From NCBI RefSeq assembly GCF_000735585.1, contig NZ_JNNO01000047.1:1-64000 (forward strand): a DNA stretch of 64,000 nt. Reading direction: 5' to 3'. Position 1 is the first letter of the stretch, and each line of letters starts with the position of its first letter. This DNA is from Devosia sp. LC5. GTDB taxonomy: Bacteria; Pseudomonadota; Alphaproteobacteria; Rhizobiales; Devosiaceae. A program made the position numbers and the translations under genes. Shown piece after piece: positions 42,746 through 51,308 of this stretch. The notes beneath the pieces were generated by a model, which saw only the letters and a program-made list of their open reading frames with translations, was not told the DNA's origin and did not search any database.

Positions 42746-42788
42746 GCCACGATCTGCACACCATGAAAAAGTCCGGGCTCTTTCGTCC

Positions 42789-42901
42789 CCTCGCCCCTCA
42801 GGGGAGAGGGTCAGGGTGAGGGGTGCGATGCCGGGACACCACTCCCGTTGCAGCATCGCACCCCCGACGCTACGCGCCGGCCTCTCCCCTGAGGGGCGAG
42901 G
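42789..42901. repeat. family E palindromic element
   Basis: A 113-bp copy of family E, the right inner arm partly changed (CACCCCCGACGCTACGCGCC), in the 288-bp gap between tex and ohr, which holds no gene. Confidence 0.78.
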
Positions 42902-43033
42902 TGAGCCGGCATGGGCGATAGCCTTGGCGCAAAATCGATTGCTCCAAAGCCGCCACCATTCCGCCACTTGCACGTTCCCTCCTCACGTGACCTGCCGCAG
43001 GGGCGGGCAAGCGCAGTGCAAGGAGACGTTTGA

Positions 43034-43459
43034 ATGACCAAGATCATGTACACCGCCAGGGCCACCTCCACCGGCGGCCGTTCGGGCCATGGCAGAACCG
43101 ATGATGGCGTGCTGGACGTGACCCTGACCACGCCCAAGGAAATCGGCGGCGACGGCGCACGCGGCACCAATCCCGAGCAATTGTTCGCGGTGGGCTATTC
43201 GGCCTGTTTCCTGGGCGCCATGAAGGCGGCCGCCCGCAAGAGCGGCGACACCATTCCCGAAGACGCCAAGGTCACCGCCGAAGTCAGCTTCCGCGACCGC
43301 GACGACGGCGAAGGCTTCTGGATCCAGGCCGCGCTCAAGGTGGACGTGCCGGGCATGGACAAGGCCAAGGTCGAAGACATCGTCAAGCGTGCCCATGTCA
43401 TCTGCCCCTATAGCGAGGTATCGCGGAAGGGGTTCGAGGTGGATTTGGCTGTGGTCTAA
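43034..43459 (+). CDS. ohr: organic hydroperoxide resistance protein (Ohr/OsmC)
   Basis: Thiol peroxidase reducing organic hydroperoxides, 141 aa. The two catalytic cysteines are Cys58 (VGYSACFLGAM) and Cys124 (HVICPYSEVS), as in Ohr, and the N-terminal ARATSTGGRSGHGRTDDGVLD segment carries the Arg region. The family is usually controlled by the MarR-type OhrR, but no ohrR is adjacent. AAGGAG lies upstream of the ATG at 43034. The gene is convergent with an ABC exporter. Confidence 0.94.
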   Translation: MTKIMYTARATSTGGRSGHGRTDDGVLDVTLTTPKEIGGDGARGTNPEQLFAVGYSACFLGAMKAAARKSGDTIPEDAKVTAEVSFRDRDDGEGFWIQAALKVDVPGMDKAKVEDIVKRAHVICPYSEVSRKGFEVDLAVV

Positions 43460-43488
43460 AAAACAACGCCGGGGCTCTCACCCCGGCG
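43458..43488 (-). terminator. intrinsic terminator between ohr and the ABC exporter
   Basis: Perfect 8-bp stem CGCCGGGG / CCCCGGCG (43467-43474, 43481-43488). On the minus strand it is followed by TTGTTTTTT, so it mainly ends the ABC exporter transcript, whose stop is 8 bp away. It may also serve ohr. Confidence 0.8.
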
Positions 43489-43495
43489 CTTCCTA

Positions 43496-45304
43496 TCAGG
43501 CCACGTTCAGCCCCTTGGTCAGTTCCAGCGCCTGCCGCTCGAACAGCCGGCGATAGATGCCGCCCTTGAGCGTGATCAGCTTGGCATGATCGCCTTCCTC
43601 CACGATCCGGCCCTTGTCGAACACCAGCAGGCGATCGAGCGCCCGCACGGTCGACAGCCGATGCGCAATCACCAGCGTGGTGCGGCCGACCATCAGCCGT
43701 TCCATCGCCTCCTGGATCTGCACTTCGCTTTCGCTGTCCAGGCTCGATGTGGCCTCGTCCAGGATCAGCACCGGTGCATCGGCCAGGAACGCCCGGGCAA
43801 TGGCGACACGCTGCCGCTCGCCGCCCGAGAGTTTGACGCCACGCTCGCCTACCATGGTCTCGTAGCCCTTGGGCAGGCTCAGGATGAAGTCATGCGCATT
43901 GGCCTGCAAAGCCGCTTCCTCGATCTCGGCGCGCGAGGCGCCGGGGCGGGCATAGGCAATGTTCTCGGCCAGCGTGCGGTGGAACAGGATGGGCTCCTGC
44001 TGCACGATGGCCAGCTGGCTGCGCAGGCTCGATTGCTGCACATCGGCAATATTGACCCCATCGATGGTGATGGCACCGCCATTGACGTCATAGAGCCGCT
44101 GGATGAGCTTGACGAAAGTCGTCTTGCCCGAGCCCGAATGACCCACCAGCCCGACGCGCTCGCCCGGGGCGATCTTCACCGAGAAATCGCGATAGAGCGG
44201 GGTGGCGTGCGAACCGTATTGGAACGTCACATTGTTAAAGGCGATGGCGCCTTCCCCGATCTTGATCTTGCCCGAACCAGGCTTGTCGGCAATGCCATAG
44301 GGCTGCTTGTCGAGCGCGACCAGTTCTTCCATGTCATTGACCGAGCGCTGCAGGTTGCGGATATGCTGGCCCACATCGCGCAGATGCCCCTGCAGCACGA
44401 AGAACATGGTGAGCACGAAGGTGATGTCGCCCGGGCTCGCCGCGCCCTGCTGCCACAGCCAGAGCGCGGTGCCCAGAATGGCCGCCTGCATGATGGCCAT
44501 CATCAGGCCCTGCGCGCCACCATTGAGCGTGCCGCGCTGCCAGACGCGACGGGTCCGCTTGCGCCATTTGCTGACGACGCGAGCCAGAATGGCTTCTTCA
44601 CGCTGTTCGGCGCCGAAGGCCTTGACCACCGCATTGCAGCTCACCGCATCGGCCAAAGCGCCGCCCATCCTGGTGTCCCAGGCATTGGCCAGCGCGCCGG
44701 CGGGGGCGACGAAGCCCAGCGACAGCCATACGGTTACCGCCACATAGATCAGCGAGCCCAGGCCCACGACGAGACCCATAACCGGCCAGACCGCACCAAG
44801 GATCACCGTGGCGCCGATCAGCATGACCAGCGATGGCCAGAGCGCTACCAGCAACACGTCATTGAGCAGGTCGAGCGCGCCCGAGCCACGCGTGATCTTG
44901 CGCACCGTGGAGCCGGCAAAGCTATTGGCATGCCAATCCGAGGAGAAGCGCTGCACCCGATGGAAGGCATTGGTGATGACGTCATTCATCATCTGCAGCG
45001 TGAAGGCGATCACGCCGAAATAGACGAACTGGCGCAGCACAACCGAGCCCAGATAGAGCGCCGCCATGATCCAGAACGCGCTCAGCGCCTGGGCCCAGAA
45101 GGCTTCGTTCTGCCCGCTGCCGGACGCGACGGCGTCGACCAGCCGCCCGGCAAAAACCGGGCTGAAGGCTTCCGCCAGCGTGGCGGCGAGCACCAGCAGG
45201 GCAATGCCGGTGGCCCGCCAAGGCTGTTTGGCCCAATGATGGAACGTGAAGCCGAGCACATTGGCGAATGCGTCGGCGCGGAAATCGAGCTTCTTGCGAC
45301 TCAT
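43496..45304 (-). CDS. ABC exporter, fused permease and ATPase (MsbA-like)
   Basis: A 602-aa type IV ABC half-transporter, probably working as a homodimer in the inner membrane. Six membrane segments lie in residues 30-315. The nucleotide-binding domain has Walker A GHSGSGKTT (near 394), signature LSGGERQRVAIARAF, Walker B VLILDEATSSLD and the switch His in VIAHRLSTV. The family exports lipids, glycans, peptides or drugs; no substrate clue is visible. A short upstream reading frame and a terminator-like hairpin precede it (45411-45507), suggesting leader control. Confidence 0.88.
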   Translation of the reverse strand: MSRKKLDFRADAFANVLGFTFHHWAKQPWRATGIALLVLAATLAEAFSPVFAGRLVDAVASGSGQNEAFWAQALSAFWIMAALYLGSVVLRQFVYFGVIAFTLQMMNDVITNAFHRVQRFSSDWHANSFAGSTVRKITRGSGALDLLNDVLLVALWPSLVMLIGATVILGAVWPVMGLVVGLGSLIYVAVTVWLSLGFVAPAGALANAWDTRMGGALADAVSCNAVVKAFGAEQREEAILARVVSKWRKRTRRVWQRGTLNGGAQGLMMAIMQAAILGTALWLWQQGAASPGDITFVLTMFFVLQGHLRDVGQHIRNLQRSVNDMEELVALDKQPYGIADKPGSGKIKIGEGAIAFNNVTFQYGSHATPLYRDFSVKIAPGERVGLVGHSGSGKTTFVKLIQRLYDVNGGAITIDGVNIADVQQSSLRSQLAIVQQEPILFHRTLAENIAYARPGASRAEIEEAALQANAHDFILSLPKGYETMVGERGVKLSGGERQRVAIARAFLADAPVLILDEATSSLDSESEVQIQEAMERLMVGRTTLVIAHRLSTVRALDRLLVFDKGRIVEEGDHAKLITLKGGIYRRLFERQALELTKGLNVA

Positions 45305-45410
45305 GGTGGTGACCCGGACGCCAAGCGCGCCGGCCCTTATGTGAAAGTCATGAAAGGCACAGCCGGGAACGGGACAAATATTCCCGTCAGATCAGAAATG
45401 GCTGCGATGG

Positions 45411-45448
45411 AAAAACCGCGGGCGGCTGGCCTTGTCGGCGGGCCGCGG
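45411..45448 (-). terminator. leader terminator upstream of the ABC exporter
   Basis: On the minus strand CCGCGG (45443-45448) pairs with CCGCGG (45416-45421), followed directly by TTTTT. An alternative GCGGC/GCCGC pairing overlaps it. It lies just after a 15-codon reading frame and about 107 bp before the exporter start, the usual layout of an attenuator. Confidence 0.5.
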
Positions 45449-45459
45449 ATGGCAGGGAC

Positions 45460-45507
45460 CTAACGGTGTGCCATGCCGATGGGGGAAGCGGTAAACATTA
45501 CTGTCAT
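45460..45507 (-). CDS. putative 15-aa leader peptide
   Basis: A 15-codon frame starting at ATG 45507 and reading MTVMFTASPIGMAHR, with a GGGAGG site 6 bp upstream. It is too short for ordinary gene calls. Its stop is 12 bp before a terminator-like hairpin (45411-45448) and about 155 bp upstream of the ABC exporter. I do not recognise the peptide. It could be a ribosome-attenuation leader; it shows no run of one amino acid, so translation stalling by an inhibitor or nascent-chain effect would fit better than amino-acid starvation. Confidence 0.4.
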   Translation of the reverse strand: MTVMFTASPIGMAHR

Positions 45508-45689
45508 ATGACGCCTCCCTTGGTTGTGATCTGAAGCGGTAGACGATTACTAGCCAAAGCGTTCGGCTTTGCCAACCCGGTTTTTCACCCCATTGTGACG
45601 GCCCACCAAAAGCAGTTGCAAAGATGCCGCAGTCGAAGTGGCGGCAATGGCCCTCCGCCATCCCAGCCATCACCGCCCTCGCCCTCACC

Positions 45690-45850
45690 CGGATTCTCCC
45701 TCGGGCTCGACCCGAGGGCCGTTCCCCGCTTGCGCCGCACCCTGTGGTACGACCTCGTCCTTCGACAAGCTCAGGATGAGGTCCATGGGGAGATCACGTC
45801 TTACCAGTAGACCTCATGGTGAGCCTGTCGAACCACGAGGTCGTGGCACC
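45690..45850. repeat. family D arm and family B repeat cluster
   Basis: A single family D arm (45690-45723, core CCCTCGGGCTCGACCCGAGG) is followed by both arms of a family B repeat (45748-45783 and 45805-45850). It ends 5 bp from the stop of the lipid kinase gene. The 550-bp gap 45305-45854 otherwise holds only the leader described above. Confidence 0.7.
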
Positions 45851-45854
45851 ACCC

Positions 45855-46745
45855 CTACGGCGCAAACACCGCAATCGCACCGGGCCTGATAATAAAATGC
45901 GCCGGCGTCTGGGTGACAATGTCCCCATCGGTATTGATCTCGCGCGGCTCGCGCGTCCGAATGTCGAATTCGGTGCTCTTGGAGGTCCGCACCTCGTCCC
46001 AGGCGCCATGCTGGCCACGCCGGAAGGCACCCAGCATCAGCCCGAATTTCCAGACGTTCTTGAGCTCGAGACTATAAAGATCGAGATGCCCATCCTCGAT
46101 CGTGGCGTCTTCGTGGATCACCGTGCCGCCGCCATAATGCACGCCATTGCCCACCGCGATCTGCAGCGTCTTGACGGTCACCGCCGCGCCGTCGTCGCCG
46201 ATGATCTGCGCCCGGAACGGCCTCGCCGAGGCCAGCACGCGAATGGCGGCCAGCCCATAGCCGAGCTTCCCCCAACGTTTCTTGGCTTCCGGCGTCAGCC
46301 CCCGCGCCAGATCGGCGCTGAGGCCAAGGCTGGCGACATTGAAAAACGGATGGCCATTGACCTCACCCAGGTCGATGCGGCGCTGATGGCCCGCCACGAT
46401 GATATCTGCCGCCTTGAGCAGATCGTCGGGAATGGCCAGCGTCCGCGCCAGATCGTTGGCCGTGCCCATGGGCAGGATGCCCATCGGCAGCCCCGTGGCG
46501 AGCACGCCCTTGGCCGCCGAATTGATGGTGCCGTCCCCACCGCAGACAATGACCAGATCCGCCTCGTGCCGCCGCCGGGCGATATCGGCTGACACTTCCT
46601 CGGGTGTCTCGAAGCGCTCGACCACCACGTCGATGCCACCCGCTTCGAGCCGGGCAATCACCGGCTCCAGCGCCGCGCCGCCACGGCGGGATTTGGGATT
46701 GACCAGCATCAGGCCGCGACGGCGGGAAGGCATGGCAGCTGTCAT
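45855..46745 (-). CDS. diacylglycerol/lipid kinase family protein (YegS-like)
   Basis: A 296-aa lipid kinase of the DAGK catalytic family. The nucleotide-binding GGDGT motif is in LVIVCGGDGTINSAAKG (about 65-81), followed by GILPMGTANDLARTL, the second family hallmark. The C-terminal beta-sandwich domain is present. YegS-type enzymes phosphorylate diacylglycerol, phosphatidylglycerol or sphingosine-like lipids; the substrate is not known. It starts at 46745, with MPSRRR at 46733 as an alternative. It is divergent from an aminopeptidase gene. Confidence 0.88.
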   Translation of the reverse strand: MTAAMPSRRRGLMLVNPKSRRGGAALEPVIARLEAGGIDVVVERFETPEEVSADIARRRHEADLVIVCGGDGTINSAAKGVLATGLPMGILPMGTANDLARTLAIPDDLLKAADIIVAGHQRRIDLGEVNGHPFFNVASLGLSADLARGLTPEAKKRWGKLGYGLAAIRVLASARPFRAQIIGDDGAAVTVKTLQIAVGNGVHYGGGTVIHEDATIEDGHLDLYSLELKNVWKFGLMLGAFRRGQHGAWDEVRTSKSTEFDIRTREPREINTDGDIVTQTPAHFIIRPGAIAVFAP

Positions 46746-46954
46746 GAATGAGAGGTCCGATCGCTTGTGGGCAGGTGCCCTAAATGGTCGACCCGGCGGA
46801 ATGTCACAAGAGCTGCCACATTACCATTCGGTCATGCGAGCCGGCAGGTGGGGACCACCCTCACGCAACATTTTTTCCTATATGGCTGACATTGCCCACA
46901 AAGCAGCGCTAGGCTCAGCCTTCAGCGATTCAAAAACCAAGAGGCTGACGCCCA

Positions 46955-48193
46955 ATGACCGCCACTCCCATCGATCCCGTCAAACTGGACAAGCTGGCCC
47001 AGGTGGCCATCAAGGTCGGGCTGCAATTGGCCGAGGGCCAGGACCTGCTGATGACCGCGCCGATGAGCGCAGCGCCGCTGGTGCGCCGCATCACCGAGCA
47101 TGCCTATAAAGCCGGGGCGGGCCTGGTCACCACCATCTATTCGGATGAGGAAGCCACCCTCGCCCGCTACAAATATGCCAATGACAAGAGTTTCGACAAA
47201 GGTGCCGCCTGGCTCTATGCCGGCATGGCCGAAGCCTTCAAGGCCAATACGGCGCGCCTCGCCATTTCGGGCGACAATCCGATGATGCTGGCCGGCCAGG
47301 ACCCCGACAAGGTATCCCGCGCCAACCGCGCCAATTCGGCCGCCTACAAACCCGCCCTGCAGCTGATCACCGGCTTTGATATCAACTGGAATATCGTTTC
47401 CTACCCCAATGCCGCCTGGGCCAAGCTGATGTTCCCCGATGACAGCGAAGAAATTGCCGTGGGCAAGCTGGCCGACGCCATCTTCAAGGCTTCCCGCGTC
47501 GATGTGGACGATCCGATTGCCGCCTGGAAGGAGCACAATGCCAATCTCAAGAAGCGCTGGAGCTGGCTCAACGGCAAGAATTTCGCCTCGCTCAAATATT
47601 CCGGCCCGGGCACCGACCTGACCATTGGCCTGGCCGATGGCCACCGCTGGAAGGGCGGCGCTTCGGAAGCCAAGAACGGGATTACCTGCAATCCCAATAT
47701 CCCGACCGAGGAAGTCTTCACCACGCCCCACCGCTTGCGCGTCGAGGGCATTGTCAGCTCCACCAAACCGCTCAGCCACAATGGCACGCTGATCGAGGAT
47801 ATGCAGGCGCGCTTCGAGGGCGGCCGCCTGGTTGAGCTCAAGGCCTCCAAGGGCCAGGACATTTTCAACCGCGTGCTGGACACCGATGAAGGCGCCCGCC
47901 GCCTGGGCGAAGTGGCGCTGGTGCCCCATTCCTCCCCGATCTCGGCCTCGGGCCTGTTGTTCTACAACACGCTTTACGACGAAAATGCCTCCAGCCACAT
48001 CGCCATGGGCCAGTGCTATGCCGATTGCTTCGTGGGCGGGAAGGATTTGACCCAGGAGCAGATCCTCGCCCGGGGCGGCAACACCTCCAACATCCATATC
48101 GACTGGATGATCGGCTCGGACAAGATCGACATCGACGGCGTCCACGCCGACGGCAGCAGCGAACCCGTCATGCGCAAGGGCGAGTGGGCTTAG
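46955..48193 (+). CDS. M29 family aminopeptidase (PepS/AmpT type)
   Basis: A 412-aa metallo-aminopeptidase of family M29. The dinuclear-metal residues are in NIPTEEVFTTPHR, KGQDIFNRVLDTDEGARRLGE, SSHIAMGQCY and NIHIDWMIGSDKIDIDG, all of which are intact. These enzymes remove N-terminal residues from short peptides in the cytoplasm. The frame begins MTATPIDPVKLDKLAQ, the usual family start. It is monocistronic, upstream of a repeat-rich gap (48194-48606). Confidence 0.92.
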   Translation: MTATPIDPVKLDKLAQVAIKVGLQLAEGQDLLMTAPMSAAPLVRRITEHAYKAGAGLVTTIYSDEEATLARYKYANDKSFDKGAAWLYAGMAEAFKANTARLAISGDNPMMLAGQDPDKVSRANRANSAAYKPALQLITGFDINWNIVSYPNAAWAKLMFPDDSEEIAVGKLADAIFKASRVDVDDPIAAWKEHNANLKKRWSWLNGKNFASLKYSGPGTDLTIGLADGHRWKGGASEAKNGITCNPNIPTEEVFTTPHRLRVEGIVSSTKPLSHNGTLIEDMQARFEGGRLVELKASKGQDIFNRVLDTDEGARRLGEVALVPHSSPISASGLLFYNTLYDENASSHIAMGQCYADCFVGGKDLTQEQILARGGNTSNIHIDWMIGSDKIDIDGVHADGSSEPVMRKGEWA

Positions 48194-48292
48194 GCTGAAC
48201 CAAGCCCGGTGCGTGGCGCATAATCTGGTCCTCCACCGGGCTCACCCTCCCTTTGATGAGGAGGGCTTACCCTGGGCGCATCCAAGAAACGC

Positions 48293-48397
48293 GGTGACAT
48301 TCCGGCGAAGGCCGGAATCCATGTCCGCATGGTCCCACAACCACTGGTGTTGGTGGATGCTTCACAGCATGGATTCCGGCCTTCGCCGGAATGACAC
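48293..48397. repeat. family A-variant palindromic repeat
   Basis: Arms of about 30 nt (48293-48322 and 48367-48397), using ATTCCGGCGAAGGCCGGAAT in place of the family A core, around a 44-nt centre. The ends GTGACATT / AATGACAC match family A. Confidence 0.75.
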
Positions 48398-48415
48398 CGT
48401 GGACGGTTTGAGTCA

Positions 48416-48506
48416 CCGCTCTCCCTCGGGCTTGACCCGAGGGCCACTCGCCGCTTGCGCCGGATTGAGAGAGGCCCTCGGGTCAAGCCCGAGGGAGAAC
48501 CGTGGC
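48416..48506. repeat. family D palindromic repeat
   Basis: Full family D inverted repeat with arms CTCTCCCTCGGGCTTGACCC and complement, directly after the family A-variant. It ends about 100 bp before the YdcF-like gene. Confidence 0.78.
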
Positions 48507-48606
48507 TGGGGTGGATGCGGCTTCCATCATTCCGCCCCGTTCTCGTGGCGGGTGGCTCCAGAATGTGCCAAACGGGACCGGAGACACCAACCAGAGAACC
48601 GGCAGC

Positions 48607-49200
48607 ATGCGCCTCGTCCACCGCATTTATCGTGCGATCTTTGCCCTGTCGCTGCTCATCGTGGCGGTAGCCGGCGGGCTGGCGCTCGATATCTGGCGCT
48701 ATGCCGGCCAATCCTCGGCCCAGAAGGCCGATGCCGCCCTGGTGCTGGGTGCGGCGGTCTTGTGGGATCGCCCCAGCCCCGTGCTGGCCGAACGGTTGCG
48801 TCATGCCAAGGCGCTCTATGACATCGGCCAGGTCAGCCATATCGTGGTCACCGGCGGACGCAGTCCCGAGGATAAGCTCAGCGAGGCCGAAGCCAGCCGC
48901 AATTGGCTGGTGGCCAATGGCGTTCCGGCCGAAGCGATCATCGAGGAAAACCAGTCGCGCACCACGATCGAAAATTTTGCCCTTGCCGCCCCGGTGCTGG
49001 CCGAGGCGGGTATTTCCAGCATCCTGATCGTGTCCGATCCGCTGCATATGCGCCGCGCCATGCTGATCGCCGGCCGGGCGGGTCTGAGCGCCCAACCCTC
49101 ACCCACCCCCACCAGCCGCTATCTCAGTTGGGAGACGACCATGCCGTTTCTCGCCCGCGAAGTGTGGTTCATGGGGCAATATCTGGTGGCGGGGCTGTGA
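48607..49200 (+). CDS. YdcF/SanA family (DUF218) membrane protein
   Basis: A 197-aa protein with one N-terminal membrane helix (about 8-27, IFALSLLIVAVAGGLALDIW) and a DUF218 domain with the features ALVLGAAVLWDRPSPVLAERL, VVTGGRSPEDKLSEAE and ENQSRTTIENF. YdcF/ElyC/SanA proteins affect cell envelope integrity; SanA-type proteins are linked to vancomycin resistance. The enzymatic activity is not established. The ATG at 48607 is chosen; the longer frame to 48502 reads through repeat DNA. The F2 hairpin element follows 14 bp after the stop. Confidence 0.85.
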   Translation: MRLVHRIYRAIFALSLLIVAVAGGLALDIWRYAGQSSAQKADAALVLGAAVLWDRPSPVLAERLRHAKALYDIGQVSHIVVTGGRSPEDKLSEAEASRNWLVANGVPAEAIIEENQSRTTIENFALAAPVLAEAGISSILIVSDPLHMRRAMLIAGRAGLSAQPSPTPTSRYLSWETTMPFLAREVWFMGQYLVAGL

Positions 49201-49214
49201 GTGGCTCTCGATGC

Positions 49215-49361
49215 TTAGGACCAATCGACATTCGCTCAGGCTGAGTCGAAAATGGCGGTTTTCGAGAACCGGAGCGGAACGTACATTTGGGTACGTGAGC
49301 ACCGGAAGCGCAGAAAACTGCCATTTGCAGGCCAGCCTCAGCGAATGGCGGTTGGTCCTAA
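49215..49361. ncRNA. nested hairpin element F, copy 2 (putative structured RNA)
   Basis: A 147-nt element with a perfect 10-bp outer stem TTAGGACCAA / TTGGTCCTAA (49215-49224, 49352-49361), a second stem around CATTCGCT / AGCGAATG, and the 14-bp inner stem (49250-49263 with 49313-49326). It encloses the same CCGG and CGTAC/GTACG hairpins as 18409-18508. The outer stems are longer and unrelated in sequence to copy 1, but both pair well. It begins 14 bp after the YdcF-like stop. Confidence 0.5.
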
Positions 49362-49419
49362 CAGTCCGTTAACGCAAACGGGCCTGATGTTACGATGAAG
49401 TGGCGGTGAGGAGACCCCA

Positions 49420-50241
49420 ATGCGCATTCTCGATACCCATCTGCACCTGGTTTATCCCCGCCAGTTTTCCTATCCCTGGCTGGCTGGCCAGCCGGTACTC
49501 AACCGCACCTGGACCCTCGAGGATTACTTTGCCGAAGCCGTGCCGCTGGGCATCGAATCGGCGCTGCATATGGAGGTCGATGTCGCTGAACAAGACATGC
49601 TGGCCGAGACCGAATACGTGCTCGCTCTGCCCCGCATCATCGGCGCCATTGCCGCCTGCCGCCCGGAAAACCCGGCTTTTGTCGACCAGATCGAGCGGCT
49701 GTCCGAGCACCCGCACGTCAAGGGCGTCCGCCGCATCCTGCATGAGGCGCCCGATGATCTCAGCCAATCCGATCTGTTCGTCGAAAACATCCGCCACCTG
49801 CCCGATTATGATCTGAGCTTTGACCTCTGCGTGCGGGCCGACCAATTGGGCATCGGCAAAATGCTGGTGGAGCGGGCGCCCGATGCCTCGTTCATCCTCG
49901 ATCATTGCGGGGTACCCGATGTCACCGGCGCCGGGCTCGATCCCTGGCGCGCCGACATCAAGGCGATTGCCAAGCTGCCCAACCTCAATGCCAAAGTGTC
50001 TGGAATCATTGCCTATTCCGGCCCCGACTGGACCATCGACACGCTGCGCCCCTATGTCGAACACATCATCGAGTGCTTCGGCTGGGACCGGGTGGTGTGG
50101 GGCTCCGACCATCCCGTGGTCACCAAGACCGGCTCGCTCACCCGCTGGGTCGAAGCCACCCGCGAGATCGTCAAAGGCGCCAGCCAGGACGAACAGGCGC
50201 GCCTGTTCCATCGCAATGCGGAACGCATCTACAAAGCCTGA
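49420..50241 (+). CDS. amidohydrolase family protein, L-fuconolactonase/PDC-lactonase-like
   Basis: A 273-aa TIM-barrel hydrolase of the COG3618 group. The metal-binding start is RILDTHLHLVYP, with a later His in FILDHCGVPD and the final Asp in WGSDHPV. Known relatives hydrolyse sugar lactones (L-fuconolactone, L-rhamnono-lactone) or 2-pyrone-4,6-dicarboxylate. GAGGAGA precedes the ATG. The next gene is a sugar isomerase 76 bp on, and a CUT2 sugar importer follows further downstream, so a sugar or sugar-acid role is likely. No fucose or rhamnose pathway genes are complete here. Confidence 0.85.
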   Translation: MRILDTHLHLVYPRQFSYPWLAGQPVLNRTWTLEDYFAEAVPLGIESALHMEVDVAEQDMLAETEYVLALPRIIGAIAACRPENPAFVDQIERLSEHPHVKGVRRILHEAPDDLSQSDLFVENIRHLPDYDLSFDLCVRADQLGIGKMLVERAPDASFILDHCGVPDVTGAGLDPWRADIKAIAKLPNLNAKVSGIIAYSGPDWTIDTLRPYVEHIIECFGWDRVVWGSDHPVVTKTGSLTRWVEATREIVKGASQDEQARLFHRNAERIYKA

Positions 50242-50317
50242 ATTTTACTGCGTGCCGCCTTGATGGCGTCACCGGTCCGTTGCACTCTGGTTGGTAACAA
50301 GAACAGGGATTACCCCC

Positions 50318-51151
50318 ATGGCCTCCATCGCCGACCGAATCGCCGTTTCTACCTGGTCGCTGCATCGCATTCTGGGCAGCATTTATCCCCATGACCTGAC
50401 CACGAGTGCCATCGGCCCCGAAGACCAGCGCTACGGCGACGGCGAAGAATCGCTCCTTGGCCTCCCATCGGTGCTGAGTAACCATGGTTATCACCGGCTC
50501 GAACTGGTGTCGTTTCACCTGCGCAGCCGCGACCCGGTCTATCTGGGGGAATTGCGCGACCAGCTCAAAGTGTCCGGCGTGACGCTGCAGACGCTGCTGA
50601 TCGATGCCGGCGATATCAGCCATCCCGAACATGGCGCGCGCGACACCAAGTGGATTGCCGGCTGGCTCGAAGTCGCCAACGAACTGGGCGCCGGGAATGC
50701 GCGGGTGATCGCGGGCAAGCAGAAGCCGACGCGCGACGCGCTGGACCGCTCGGTCAAGGCGCTGACCACTTTGGCCGATGGCAATGCCGGCTCCAAGGTG
50801 CGGCTGGTGACCGAGAACTGGTTCGACCTGCTGGCCGAACCGGCGCATGTGCATTATTTGCTCGACAAGCTGGACGGACGGGTCGGGCTGTTGGCCGATA
50901 TGGGCAATTGGACCGGGCCGGAGAAATATGCCGATCTGCAATCGATTTTCGGCCGCGCCGAATTGTGCCACGCCAAGGCCAGCTTCATCGATGGCGACCT
51001 GGACGAGGCCGATTACGGCCTATGCATCGCGGCGGCAGAAGAGGCCGGATACAAGGGACCCTACACGCTGATTTTCGACAGCGAGGTGCCGGGGGAATGG
51101 CACGGGTTGGCAGCGGAACGGGATTTCGTGACGACGCGGCTGGAGGCGTAG
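50318..51151 (+). CDS. sugar phosphate isomerase/epimerase-like TIM barrel protein
   Basis: A 277-aa member of the xylose-isomerase-like TIM barrel family (AP endonuclease 2 superfamily). It begins RIAVSTWSLHRILG and contains RLVTENWFDL, LLADMGNWTG and CHAKASFID, which supply the Glu/Asp/His metal ligands. Exact substrate unknown. The ATG at 50318 (AGGGA upstream) is preferred to a frame start at 50291. It follows the fuconolactonase-like gene and probably shares its transcript. Confidence 0.8.
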   Translation: MASIADRIAVSTWSLHRILGSIYPHDLTTSAIGPEDQRYGDGEESLLGLPSVLSNHGYHRLELVSFHLRSRDPVYLGELRDQLKVSGVTLQTLLIDAGDISHPEHGARDTKWIAGWLEVANELGAGNARVIAGKQKPTRDALDRSVKALTTLADGNAGSKVRLVTENWFDLLAEPAHVHYLLDKLDGRVGLLADMGNWTGPEKYADLQSIFGRAELCHAKASFIDGDLDEADYGLCIAAAEEAGYKGPYTLIFDSEVPGEWHGLAAERDFVTTRLEA

Positions 51152-51203
51152 CTCGCTGCCCACTACAGGCCGGCAAATTCAGCGAACCATCCATCAACCA
51201 CAA

Positions 51204-51285
51204 TGTCATTCCCGCGCAGGCGGGAACCTCTGTTTTCTTCTCCAACATCCCGAAACGGAGGTTCCCGCTTTCGCGGGAATGACAC
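51204..51285. repeat. family A palindromic repeat
   Basis: Full family A copy with slightly different arms (GCGCAGGCGGG left, GCTTTCGCGGG right), between the convergent isomerase and flavin reductase genes. Confidence 0.8.
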
Positions 51286-51308
51286 CATGGGTGGGGTTGA
51301 GTTCCCCC

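Noticed and set aside
40376..42973. An 865-codon open frame antisense to tex
   Set aside because: High-GC codon structure leaves antisense frames open; tex has full domain content, while the antisense frame has no recognisable motif and reads through a repeat.
45392..45688. A 98-codon minus-strand frame in the exporter leader
   Set aside because: No start with a good ribosome site and no family content; the 15-codon frame with GGGAGG in another frame fits the region better.
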